The notes under the pieces are model-generated. The model made no database searches and had not been told where the DNA came from. It was given only the letters and a program-made list of their open reading frames with translations. Both the position numbers and the translations under genes were made by a program. DNA of 64,000 nt, from positions 16,628-80,627 of the forward strand of contig JAXGGA010005170.1 of assembly GCA_038373865.1 (NCBI GenBank), in the 5' to 3' direction. Below are positions 10,970 through 22,081 of this stretch, one piece after another (position 1 is the stretch's first letter; each line of letters begins with the position of its first letter). The DNA comes from Uloborus plumipes. Lineage: Eukaryota; Arthropoda; Arachnida; Araneae; Uloboridae.

Positions 10970-12080
10970 CAAATTCTAACACCAAGAAAGACTACAGATA
11001 TCACAACAAAAATTTTTTTGTAAATAACATGTTGACCAAGTATCAAATGATTAAATTTATAGACTTCTGTAAAAGGTCGTTCAGGCCAAAATAAGTAGCC
11101 AGAGTAGTCACCATTTTTGCCGATCACCGCTACCACACGCCTCGGCATTGATTCAAAGAGACTTTGGATGTGTTTTGGGGTATAGTAAACCAAGCAGCTT
11201 ACACATGCTACCAAAGTTGATCTGTTGTAGCAGCTGGGGATGTAATCTAGGTCAATCGTTGAGCAACCATGAACCACATGTTTTCTATCGGCGAAACATC
11301 CGGAGAGCGAGCCGGCCAGGGAAGCAACTCAATCTAGCGATTGATGAAGAACCCTTGGGCAATGAGTGCCATATGTGGCGGTGATTATCCTGTTAAAGTA
11401 TGGCTGTGGGTAAGCCCTGAAAGTAAGGAAGAACAACTGGCTCCACCCCTCGGAGATTTTGCTCTGGCTGTTTAAAGTACCGGCAATGCATACTAAAGGA
11501 GTGCGAGAGTGATGTCCGATAAGGCCCCATACCATAATACCCGGTGCAGTACCAGTGTGGTGGTGCATAACGCAGCTGGTTAGCATGATCACGGTGTCTC
11601 CCAACTCGAATCCGACAGCCGTGGTGTTGCAGACAGAAGCGTCACTCGTCAGTAAAGACATTCATTCTGCCGTCCACATCCTTCTTTCTTTGCACCATTG
11701 GCGGTGGAGACGTTTATGGTTCTGCGTCAAGGGTAGATGAAGCAATGAACGTCTTTCAGACTGACCAATATGCTGTAAACGGCGTCGAATGGTACGTGCA
11801 GACACTGGATGATGCGTTACAGACGTTATGTGCTGTGCTATGATTTATGATATGACTGAGCGATCCGTCACTGCCATGCGCTTGTAACCACGTGAAGTGG
11901 TGCCTCGAGGTGGACGTGATTCACCATGTCGATCCGGCGTACCCTACTGCACCCAAGTATCACATATCTCATTACAGTTGTTTGATTCGTCCAACACGAG
12001 TGCCGATTTCAATGATAGATAACCCGTAATCTCGGTAGGCCACTATCCTTCCTCTGTCGAACTCGGATATACTTGATCAA
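10970..12080 (-). pseudogene. Tc1-like transposase pseudogene
   Basis: A cut-and-paste DDE transposase, nearly full length but broken. Reading leftward: EFDRGRIVAYRDYGLS (HTH region, about 12000-12060), then SARTIRRRLQHIGQS, then VFTDE with the first catalytic Asp (about 11650) followed by a TGA stop, then CVMHHHTGTAPGIMVWGLIG and SRTPLVCIAGTLNSQ. QDN follows with the second Asp (codon 11387-11389), then LLPWPARSPDVSPIENMW with the Glu (11283-11285), then SLFESMPRRVVAVI near the end. The pieces lie in different frames. The Asp-Glu distance is 104 nt, one short of the 105 expected for DD34E. All three catalytic residues can still be seen, but stops and frameshifts make it inactive. Confidence 0.9.
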
Positions 12081-12185
12081 AAGATGATCTGTGTTTTCTA
12101 CAATGCATAATTAATCGTTTTTTTGAAAACACCACAAGAAAAACAAAATTGGCGAACTTAAAATCTCTCAAATCTCCAAGCCTTA

Positions 12186-12560
12186 GGGCCGAATTCAAGT
12201 GAAACACCATTACAATCGCTTCGAGGTGATCGCAATAGACCAAAATTGCAATCGCTACTGGAAGTCGAATTCAAGTGAATTCGAATTCAAGTAAATTCGT
12301 TTCACTTGAATCCAAATTTGGGAATTTGCGATTGCATTGATGAGTTGCGATTGCCCGTGTTTCACTTGAATCCCGTACTTAAACACGAGTTCAAGTAAAC
12401 ACCATTGCAATCGCTTCAAGGCGATCGCAAATTGCAATCGCTACTGGAAGTCGAATTACATTAGAATCGCATCTCGTAGCGATTGTAACGTATCCAAATT
12501 TGGGAATTTGCGATTGCATTGGTAAGTTGCGATCGTCCGTGTTTCACTTGAATTCCTGCC
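12186..12560. mobile_element. MITE pair with GAATTCAAGTGAAAC ends
   Basis: The outer ends GGGCCGAATTCAAGTGAAAC and GTTTCACTTGAATTCCTGCC are inverted. The inside holds two related blocks of about 170-190 bp, with CACCATTGCAATCGCTTC, GGAATTTGCGATTGCATTG and CCGTGTTTCACTTGAAT. The blocks look like one element inserted beside or into another. Flanks (TTA left, ATAA right) hint at PIF/Harbinger, but the duplication is not clean. Nested in the Tc1 element. Confidence 0.6.
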
Positions 12561-12717
12561 ATAAATAATTTTCAAGGTGGCGCCACAGGCGCGCATGATG
12601 TGCGTCTGCGCTTAAATTCTAATCATTTGCAGATCTCACCTCCACTAATGCATGTTGTAAATATCATATAATTTGCACGCTTCCTTCAAGGTGTTGCATT
12701 TACGGTGGCCAGCAGTG

Positions 12718-13165
12718 TATTAAAACAAAGCGAAGTTTGCAAAAAAGTTTCATTACTTTGTCTTCAAAAATTGTTGTTGATTTTGTGAGTATTTATCTGT
12801 ATGTATATTATTTATATGATAAATGTTTATTCGTGTTTTCAGAACAGATTATAAGCAGACACAAAATAATAAGAGCATTCCACAAAAAGTTTGCACAATT
12901 TTATTATTTTTCAACTATGGATAAGAATGCAAATAATGTATTAAAAATTGTTTCTTAGCAAAGTATACGTACGCATATACAATCACTTGTAAAATAAATT
13001 AAAATTAATACCGTAAAACGAGGTGAATCGGTACACTCTTACTATGAATCATAAAAAAGTACTTAATTTTTTAAAAATTTTATTTTTTGGGTAAAACTTC
13101 GATCTTGTTTTGCTTTTGATATTCGAAGCAAAGACAAAACATGTTGAACAGTTTTTATTTTTATA
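12718..13165. other. AT-rich DNA with a possible TIR remnant at 13008-13035
   Basis: CGAGGTGAATCGGTACAC (about 13019) has an inverted partner, GGTGTTCCGATTCGTCCCG, at about 15241-15259, beyond the Helitron pair. It may be the left end of a small element into which the Helitrons inserted. Nothing else recognised. Confidence 0.4.
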
Positions 13166-13935
13166 CTAGCTGCCAGGGCAGCTAGATTAGCTTCCTGCGG
13201 CATGTTGATGCATAACGTGCCCCTTCTCTAACTTTTACCTCATTTTGAAGTTATATTATTTGATAGAATTTAATGTTCATTCGATTTCACCACGTGGCCC
13301 GGCGTTGAACGGGCATTTCGTGCCATGAAAGTAGTAAGGAAATTTTCAAGAAACTACTCCCCGCCAAGGCGGCTCGCTAACAGGTGCTTCACGCCTTCAC
13401 TTTTTTCCTGCGTCAAAAAAATCATACGAATTATTGAGATGCTACGCGTCTTCAAGATGGTGAGGAGAGTTTCAGTAAGTTCAGCTCGCTCAAATTAAAA
13501 AAGCAGACATAGATACTTAGTTTTTAACATAAGTAGATGGCTTTTCAACAAATGAATGTTTCAAAATATTACCAGTAGCTAGCGATAAAAATACTACGTA
13601 AGTAACCCGCTTATGAGTTTCGTGTTTGATTTAGTTAAGATTTCATTCCAAATTCTCATTATCATTGTTATCACTGTTTCATAGCAACGACGGTTTGCAA
13701 GAATGGATTTCATATTTAATCATTTATTAGGCTTAATCGCTTTAAACTTGACTACTTATTAATTGATATCTTCGCTAATTAAAATCGTATAATCATATAG
13801 ATTGAAACTAATGAAGCCTGAAAAATTACCTATCTATCGGTACCTGGTTCGACTTTCAGTTCATTGGCGTTCAGGAGAAATAAGCGTAAGATAGAAAGAT
13901 AGTTAGAAAGATACTCAGTTTTTAATATAAGTAGA
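13166..13935 (-). mobile_element. Helitron, family H-long, minus strand, 770 bp
   Basis: Read on the minus strand it begins with TCTACTTATATTAAAAACTG (after A) and ends GGCAGCTAG before T. It matches 51975-53888 end to end: same 5' stretch with GGTACCTGGTTC, the CGCCTTGGCGG segment, the old GCCCGTTCAACGCCGGGC hairpin and the new hairpin. It lacks that copy's hAT insertion. No Rep/helicase, so non-autonomous. It abuts the Helitron 13936-15218 with no base between. Confidence 0.85.
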
Positions 13936-15218
13936 TCTTTACTAATATATAAAGCTGTAGAGTTTGTTTGTTTGTTTGTTTGTTTGTTTGAACGCGCTAA
14001 TCTCAGGAACTACTGGTTCGATTTGAAAAATTCTTTTTTTGTTGAATAGTCCATTTATCCAGAAAGACTTTAGGCTATAGTTTGAAAAGATTCGATTAGC
14101 GATTCGTTTTTTATTCGAATTCAAGGCAAATTTTCACGTAAATCGCCGAATACTGGGGTTAAAAACGTTATATATCGTTGGAAGCAGAAAAATTTTGTCC
14201 GTCCTATGCAGTTTGTTCCGATTCTCTAACTTAAACACAGCACGAGTTATTCAATTTTTAAACTTGCCTTTTGCAAGGCTTCACCCGATTTCTTGCAATA
14301 CTTGGTTCATTAAGACACTCAATAAAAAATAAACTAATTATTCCACAGTTTTGATTTTTACGCCATTGGATAGAGCGATATTTTTATCCCCAGAATTAAT
14401 TCGACTTACAGTCGAAGAACCAAGCTTTTATCTCCACTAGAAAAAAAGTTACAAGCATTTGAACTTTGAGTTCGAAAACCTCTTTTCTGATCAAATTATT
14501 AACGTTTTATTGCGTTGCTATGCCGATATCTTTTAAATTCATTGTTGGTGTCCTTTTCTTCATTTCGTTTATTAAAAGCATTTTATTTTATGGCGTTTCT
14601 AGGCCATCCTATGATGATTATAACAAGGCAAATAATTCCTTTCAGTTCGGTACAATTTCAAAGATTTTAGCCTTTAATATTTAACTGTGACATAATGTAG
14701 CAATTTGATATTTGACAACAAACGTGTCTTTTAACTTTCAAAATAGTTTCAATAGTTTTTGTTTCGTACTGCTATTGTTTTCTTATTCTTTTGACTTTTT
14801 TTTCTTATGTAATAAGTAGGTAAGTAGGTTTCAAATGAGTCAAACCTTCTTTTTTTTAATGATTTAAGATAGTTACTAATCTAAGTAAATAATATGATTC
14901 GTTATATTTTTGTAACGTTTTTACTACTTTTTATCATTGGTACTAAACACATAATTTAATTGCATAGTATTTTTATATTGGGTAGTGTTTAATTATTCTT
15001 TTAACTTTTTTTCCCTTATGTAGCACATATATACGTTGGCTTCAAATGAGTCTATTTTGAAACCTTCCTGGACACTTTAAAGGCGAGCCGCCTTGGCGGC
15101 GAGTAGTTTGTTGAAACTTTCCTCGCTACTTTAAAGGCGAGCCACCTTGGCGACGAGTAGTTTTCTCAAACTGCCTTCTTTCTATTAAAGCCCGTGCAAC
15201 GCCGGGCCACGCAGCTAG
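13936..15218 (+). mobile_element. Helitron, family H-short, 1283 bp
   Basis: It starts A^TCTTTACTAATATATAAAG (13936), followed by (GTTT)n. It ends with the hairpin GCCCGTGCAACGCCGGGC (15190-15207) and CACGCAGCTAG^T (15218/15219). The CGAGCCGCCTTGGCGGCGAG block upstream of the hairpin is shared with H-long and is doubled here (15085 and 15135). The inside has no helicase frame. It is a classic non-autonomous Helitron inserted in an A^T site. Confidence 0.88.
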
Positions 15219-15379
15219 TATACTATATGATGATTTAGAGGTGTTCCGATTCGTCCCGCTGATAGGGGTCAATCGGAACACATGTTAAAGTTTTTATTTT
15301 TAATCTAACCGGTAATAGATCTGATAGAAATAAGTAATATTGATGGGGGGTGAACTAGAATAAATAGCTGCTGTCAAAT

Positions 15380-16080
15380 CGGTGGTCGGAAGTAGCGCGT
15401 TACAAGTAGCGAAACTACTGTAGTAGCTACATTCTTTAGTAGTTTGTAGTGTAGCGCACTACTTTTTAAAAAAAGTAGAGTAGTGAGTAGCGCGATAAAA
15501 AAGTAGTAGTTTGTATCAATTTCTGTAAAACTACTTATAAACATAATTTCAGTGCTGATTAGAGTAATTAAAATTTGACACTTTTAATAACTTATTCATA
15601 AATGGCAGAAGAAGAAATGTTTTTATATTCTTTGCGAACAAATAGTACAAAAAACAAGGTAGTTTCTTAATTTCTGAGGTTTGAGCGCCCTCCTAGGGCT
15701 GCCCATGTTTTAAGGTTGAATTCTTCCAACCTTTCAACTTTTGAATTCTTTCTTTCGGCGAATTTTCGTAAAAACCGAAAAAAAAGGCTCAGAAAAACCA
15801 ATTGGCGCAAAAAGAAAAAAGGCAATTCTTAGGACTATTCCATGTTTAAATGAACTAATTTACTAATACAAATCACTTTTCAAAAAATTTTGTTCAATCC
15901 ATGAACGGTGTATGCTTTTCATTTATTTACTTTTAAAAAAGTAGCGAAGTAGCGACTACATTTCAAAAGTAGCTTGTAGTTGCTACATTTTTAAAAAAGT
16001 AATTGTAGTTAACTACGTTTTTAACAAAGTAGTTGTAGTCGTAGTTCGCTACAAATAAAATGTAGTTTTTTCAACCACTG
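15380..16080. mobile_element. hAT MITE with perfect 8-bp duplication TGTCAAAT
   Basis: The ends are CGGTGGTCGGAAGTAG and CTACATTTT...CAACCACTG inverted. TGTCAAAT lies at 15372-15379 and again at 16081-16088. Both ends carry dense repeats of GTAGCGNNGTAGT and AGTAGTTGTAGT, typical of hAT subterminal binding-site clusters. 701 bp, non-coding. A fragment of the same family lies at about 42147-42247. Confidence 0.9.
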
Positions 16081-16355
16081 TGTCAAATAAAGGTTTAATT
16101 TCTATACCAGTGAACTGTGATTGCTAAAAAATTAAAACTAATTTTGAACTTGTGAAAAATTTAAAGTAATTTTAAGAAAATGCAGTTGAATTGAAACACA
16201 AAGAGTTAAGATGAATGAAGTCACTCATATCGTCCACAAAAAATGTTGTTCTTAAAATGAGTTGTTGCTACTTGGTTTACGTTTTTTCATAACATCTTCT
16301 GGGAGGAACGCTGCCTCTTCCTTAGTTTCTTGATAGCTCCGCATTTCAGAGACCC

Positions 16356-16760
16356 CTAGTAGAATCTTCCCACGTATTCATCGTTGTCTGTGTACAACAG
16401 GATGTTTTCTACAAAAAGTCTGTTTTTCTTCTTCCCGTATAATTTAAGTACGAGGAAGCCTCCTGGAGCAAAAATCTTTTGAAATCTGAAACTTTCCGGT
16501 ACTCGAAGATCTAGTTCGGCATCACTAGGGGTAAACACAGGCCCGTCATTTCGGGGTCCAGGGGGGGGGGGGTCAACTGCCCACCCTGACTTTGGGAAAT
16601 CAATGTATTTACATGTAAGTAGGCGTGGTTTTTGCCATTTTTTTTGGCAAATATACATTGTGTATACGCCCTTTGCCCCCCCCCCCCTGGAAAAATTCGA
16701 AATGACGGTCCTGAATAAACAGTAATAAATCCTCGTCCCTGTCTAAACTAGAAGAATTGG
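16356..16760 (-). pseudogene. C-terminal piece of an unassigned, possibly transposon-derived ORF, split by a MITE
   Basis: If the hAT MITE 16538-16713 and one duplicate are removed, the minus strand reads openly as an acidic linker (RDSDPNSSSLDRDEDLLL), then TPSDAELDLRVPESFRF, APGGFLVLKLYGKKKNRLF and YTDNDEYVGRFY before a stop. The pattern of a basic-hydrophobic core after an acidic Ser/Asp stretch resembles the C-terminal part of some arthropod pogo/CENP-B-type transposon proteins. That is a resemblance, not an identification. No start or upstream domain is visible; repeat R1 begins at 16812. Confidence 0.45.
16538..16713. mobile_element. Short hAT-type MITE
   Basis: The ends CAGGCCCGTCATTTCG and CGAAATGACGGTCCTG are inverted with one mismatch. 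Flanks GGTAAACA (16530-16537) and AATAAACA (16714-16721) agree at 6 of 8 bases, a worn 8-bp duplication. It contains long G and C runs. Confidence 0.7.
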
Positions 16761-17164
16761 GGTCTGAATCTCTTTATTTTTCAAAGTTTCTTTCGTTTCT
16801 CTGCAAATAATATGTCATTTCATATAGGACAAGAAGTTCTGTCAAGAACTAAACGAGCCTATTTCCCGTACATCGGCATTCTTGCATCTGATCAATATTC
16901 TCTTGATTATCTGAGACTGAAAATTATGTCAAACATAACTTTTTACCACTTAAAGCTGATTTCTGAAAGCAAAATAGGGGAGACCGTGGCTAGTTGGCAT
17001 AGTTTTTACTTCTCGATTGTTCTAATTTTTTCTGTTGTACTTATGGTAAAAGTAATTTATGCCTCTGATAGGGTAACATCTTGGCTACAAAAAACCACTA
17101 GAAACATCATCTAAAATTCACTGGGAAACTCGTGAAAAATATTTTTCGAAGGCTCCTCAACAGT

Positions 17165-17196
17165 GCCAACTTACCCCGGAGTCGGGGTAAGTTGGC
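17165..17196. repeat. Perfect 13-bp inverted repeat, subterminal
   Basis: GCCAACTTACCCC and GGGGTAAGTTGGC are separated by 6 nt. The same motif occurs near the other end of the element, so it is a likely transposase-binding site. Confidence 0.75.
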
Positions 17197-17665
17197 AGAT
17201 GCATCGAGGTATGTTGGCATAACATTGTTTGAAATGATAAATTTTCAGCAATATAATAATTTATTTTTTTAATATTTATTTAAATATTTATTTAAATAGA
17301 TTATAAGGCAATATGTCAAAGTAAAGTTTAAAAAAACATGTATGAGCATTGTAGGTAGGTTACAAATGTTTCATGTCAACTGAAAATGATGGGTTCTTAC
17401 TCATCTGAATGGAGAGGTAATCTTTACCAGAACTTTGTTGTTGGGGTACCAGATTGCGTCGGGTGGCTCTGGTCACTTCCAATACTTTGTAGTTTTCACC
17501 ATATCGGAGACTGAAAAGTCCTCGTTATCGACTTAAAATATTTGCCCTGGATATTTGCAGGTCTCATACTTCACTACCCCATTCTCACCTAAACATTTCC
17601 AACAGCAGCATTTAATGCTGTCTCATCTGCAGGTAGGGGATATCTAGGAAGATTGAGGCAGACCA

Positions 17666-19602
17666 GGGGCCCTACTCTGAAACTTCCTGGAACTTCCAGT
17701 GACGTCTATTACTCCCTCACGACAAGCAAGAATAGCCGAAAAAGTAGTCGTTTGTCAAATTTTGTGCTACTCTGAAAGCCCTAATGTGCCCAAGCGAGAA
17801 TTTTCTCTCCTTCTACCGCGTTTCGAGAAAGAAAAACGATTGACCAATCAAATGACAGTATTTCTCACTCGCGTTACATCAACTTTCGCGCTTGCATTTT
17901 GCTTTAACTTTCTGGTTTAGCTTAGCTTTCGAAATAGATGGCAAAAAGATTCGGGAGCCAAATATTAAAAGCATTCGTGCAAATTAAGATTTTGTGTTTC
18001 AGGAATTTTAAAATATTAGAATTTAAAATCGCAATTAGTACATCTTTTCAACACATAAGAGCATACAAGCGTAAGCGAAGTAAAGTATCGAAACACATTA
18101 TACGAAATCATTTCAATGTATCAAATGCTTCGACTAAACATGAAAAAATTTATAAATACTTATAAAAAATAATACTAATATTTAAAAATATTTGTTAAAT
18201 TAAATCGTTTAACTTCATGACTTTGTTTTCTGCGATATTTTGACTTTATCGCAATAATAGTTTAAAATTCAGGCTTTAAGTAAAAGTCCCCTTTTTGCGT
18301 TACTCATTTTTGTTTTCGCAATAATAGTTGTATTGTGAAGACCCCCCAGAAAAATCACACGTCTGGGCAGGGCAAAATTAAGGCATAGGTATATGGGGCA
18401 CAGGCCCAGGGCACCAACGTTTGGGGGGGGGCTTAAATCAATCTAAAGTTTTTAAAATGGAGAAATTTCATATCGCACTATGACAAGATAAAAAATAAAT
18501 TTAAAAATACTCTTTCGAAAACTTGCAATCCAAAATATTTTACTACTTAATTATATTGTTTTTATTTGGGGGGAGGGGGGGTCAGCACATAAAGCTCGTG
18601 CTCAATGTCCTACAAAGTCGTGCCCTGTGTCTAGGTATCACTTTTTCAAAACGTGTATTTAAAACATTTGTTGTTTAAGAAGGGTAAAAATTACTGCATG
18701 TGCTGCACTTTTTGAATGATTTTGATAGACTCAATTTTGCTTTGCGATATTTTGGCCTTTTCGCAATAAGAGAGTTATATTCACCCCCTAAATATTAAGT
18801 ACAAGTCCCTATTTTTGGGACAATTCATAGGAGGAAAATGGAGATCCTAAATCACATGTCCGCGGATCTTTTTCCAAAATGCATTAAAAACACTTTATGT
18901 TTGAGAATTGAAAGAAACAAATTCATGTTTTATGCTCTTGCTATCATTTTAAGGCTTGAAAAACGATGATTCAATTATTCTGTGAGGAAAAATTAAACTT
19001 AAATACGATACGATAAAAACGAAATGTTCCCCCCTCCCATGATAGAAAATAGAATTTTAGTAAAGAGCTCATTTTATTAAATCAAATGTACCTTCCCCCC
19101 CCCCCCCCAGGGTAGATCGACACCCTAGTTAAGTAGATATATAAATTCAAGTTTTGGGCATACCTTAAAGTAATTTCAATTTGCAAAATTTTGGCCAATT
19201 AATCAGTAAAATAAGACGATTATAGAAAATCGGCAAAGTTGCAGAGTTCCAATTACTGCCGATAAATGGATGCCTCTCCCAAATTCAAACTCAAAATAAA
19301 GAAAAAATATTAACTCTCAATGTAAAAACATACTAAACCACATTTTCAGAACTTATAAACATTATGGCACACTCCGCGTTGAGAAAAAATGGAATAAACA
19401 AACAGCTTCTCACTGCCGAGGAAGGCATCTCACGTCTTCTTACCCTGTCGTAAACTTCTCGGCGCGATTCTAGATACCTTAAATTGGAAGTGGCTTTGAG
19501 ATTAGCGATTATTCGTGTCTCACCAGATGTGACGTCACGGGGCACAAAAAACCCGTATTCTCGGTATTGACTATATTGACGATACAATGAGAGTAGGGCC
19601 CC
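17666..19602. mobile_element. Nested element with GGGGCCCTACTCT ends
   Basis: Perfect 13-bp terminal inverted repeats, GGGGCCCTACTCT and AGAGTAGGGCCCC. The flanks are AGACCA and AGATCCA, so the duplication is unclear. It interrupts the transposase relic. It contains two similar blocks (about 18210 and 18730) with GCGATATTTTG and TCGCAATAA, and a small nested insert, 18394-18631. Superfamily not assigned. Confidence 0.65.
18394..18631. mobile_element. Small hAT-like insertion
   Basis: Flanked by TAGGTATA (18386-18393) and TAGGTATC (18632-18639), 7 of 8 bases. The ends carry GGGGCACAGG and CCCTGTGTC, only partly inverted. The body has long G runs. Confidence 0.5.
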
Positions 19603-20820
19603 AGATCCAGTAGAAATGGCTTCACCTTATTCTCATCATTGTACTGAGGAAATAAGAAATCATAGCTATCCTCACTATCAGCTAGGGATGGACCGGATAG
19701 TGATTTTGCCGGATACCGGATATCGGATATCCGGTGGCTCATCACACGCCGGATACCGGATATCCGACCGGATATCCTGCGGATATCCGGCATTACAATT
19801 ACATTGCTTGTTCGCTTATTATTATGTAATGCAGCTTCAAAACAATAAATCAAAGTTGTTTCTCGCATAATTTCTTTAAGAACATGTTAAATACATTTAA
19901 ATTAATTTTTAAAGCCTCTATTTTATTTGTACAGGAGTAGCGCTACATATGAAATGAAACACTAGCATATTGTGATTTCTTTCTAAATTATGTAATTTTA
20001 TCAAAATAGACGAAACTTTAAAAGATTGAATTAAATATTTCTGTATATACTCAAAGTTTAAACTTTTAATTATTCTTAGTTTAAATTTTAAAGCTTTTCT
20101 GTTTCAATATCGTTTCAATAGGTTTCTACGTAAATGATACAGTTATTAAATATTTCCCCAATAATTTAAAAAAAAGAAAGAAACAAAGAAAGAAAAAAGG
20201 AAAATAAACTAAGCTCAGATAAACGTTTTTTTTTTTCAAATTGATACATATTTTATTAGAATTTTATGAATTTAAACTTCATTACAAAGTAACACATTTT
20301 CTTATTTCTAATTTTGTAATAATATAAAGCAAAATTTTGCTTTGAAGTTCTTTTTTTTAAAGAATAATATGCATGTAATTTTTCTAACATACAAGTTAAA
20401 GAAGAAAATATTAAAACAGGACAAGTGTGTTAAATAATAATAATAATAATAAAGTTATACTCAAATAATCAGTTAAAAATTTTATATAACTCCAAAAAAC
20501 AAAGGAACATGTTTTCTGAAGATTCAAATCAGCAGTTTAAATATACTTTTAAGAGGTATGCTAAAGTTGTTCACTTTTTAAAAAACAAATGAGTAAACTT
20601 TACTTAAATAATCAACTTGAAATTTTACTTTAGTTCCAAAAAATTAAGATACACATTCTTAAAAGTGGCAAATTATCATTTTAAATACATTAAGAGTCAT
20701 GCTAAACATATTCACTTTTTTAAAAACAAATTAATAAACTAATTCTTAAACGATCACCTCGAAATTCAACTTCATTTTGAAAAAATAAAGATACATTCCG
20801 AGATGCAAATGTTATATTTA

Positions 20821-21766
20821 TGGGTTATTCCAGCCAAAATGGTACAAATCATGTCTGAAATTGTCGAGTTAAGTTTATCAAATGAAGTAATTTTCGCCAA
20901 CTAATCATTGTTTTAAAAATTATTCTCTGTTTATTTGTGCATAATAAAGTGTAAATGGCTTGTATATATGAGTCATTCATTAAGGGTTTTGAATAGTTCG
21001 ACCACTCTGTGTAACAGAGGAGACAAATGAGGTTAGAAAAATATATTTTTAATCGTAAAGAAAAGTTAATTACAGAACAAGTATAAAATGAACTAAGCAT
21101 CCTAAAACTAATTCTGTCTGCAATTTCAAGAAAAAATATTTTTTGCACTATTAATGCGACTGTAACAGAGTGAACATCCCACAGTGCAAATTAACTATCA
21201 TCAGCAAAGAATTTTAATCTTATTTTAGTTACTGATTATATAATTCAATGTATCAAAGTAATAAAAGCAGATACATTACTTGTACTTATTAAAAAAAATA
21301 TCACATTGAATGCGATTGCTTATTTTATTTCTGAAAGGCTTGTAACAGAGTGGACAGTTTGAAACATAAAAAAAATCTAGGAACAATGATAAATAAGTGT
21401 TTTTCCAAGATTTTTTTGTTTACATACATAAAAATCAGCAGAAAGGGTGTCAGAAGCATTTTTTGTGCTGTGCATTGCAAATTATTTTGTTGTTGCATTT
21501 CAGCTTAATCTTAAATTGCATTTTAAGTCCTAGCAATTTGAAGCTGGGGCAGATCATTTTTTCCTTCTTTTGCCAAAGAATTTTTTTTTTTTTTTGGGGG
21601 GGGGGGATCCTTTATAAATGGCTTATGCCTAAATAAGTAATACTTGGTTACACACAATTAGATGGAGAACAATTAAAAAAAATTAAATTCATTGGTGGTA
21701 AACATTAAAATTAATTCCCAAAATTCTGAAGTATCGGGACTGATTTGTACCATTTTCGCTGAAATG
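20821..21766. mobile_element. GGG-type MITE (family B) with three internal TGTAACAGAG motifs
   Basis: Left end GGGTTATTCCAGCCAAAATG and right end CATTTTCGCTGAAATGAT share the inverted core AAAATGGTACAAATCA. TGTAACAGAG, followed by a RA-ACA or GGACA variant, occurs at 21010, 21161 and 21341 in the same direction. The target duplication is not clear, so the outer bases are uncertain. Confidence 0.6.
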
Positions 21767-21922
21767 ATCGATATATTATCATTATTATTTAAAATTATTC
21801 TAAACATGTTCACTTTAAAAAATAAATTAATAAACTTATATCTAAATAATTAACTTAAAGTTTTACTTAAATTCTAAAAGACAAAATACACTTTCTAATG
21901 ATGCAAATTAACATCTTAAATA

Positions 21923-22081
21923 CAGTCAAGTCTCAATAGCTCATAGTCCCAAGGGACCGGCTAAAAACTTCTAGTTATTGATAGTTCGAGATTTTCAAGA
22001 ATTTGGGACCAAATGAAAACTTTGAAATGAATGTATATTTGAGTTTATAAAGCTTTGAGTTATCGAAACTCGATTGAATGT
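21923..22081. mobile_element. pogo-like mini MITE
   Basis: The left end CAGTCAAGTCTCAATAGCTC (after TA) and right end GAGTTATCGAAACTCGATTG are imperfect inverted repeats. About 160 bp, non-coding. Confidence 0.5.

Larger units (their letters stand above)
10956..12717 (-). mobile_element. Tc1-like DD34E element, decayed
   Basis: The terminal inverted repeats CACTGCTGGCCACC and GGTGGCCAGCAGTG are flanked by TA on both sides (10954-10955 and 12718-12719). The transposase relic reads leftward (minus strand). A MITE-like insertion, 12186-12560, sits between the transposase start and the right end. With that insertion removed, the length is about 1.4 kb, normal for a Tc1-type element. Confidence 0.92.

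Noticed and set aside
19509..19868. 119-codon minus frame across 19683
   Set aside because: It crosses the junction of a hAT end and the old transposase tail, so it is not a gene.
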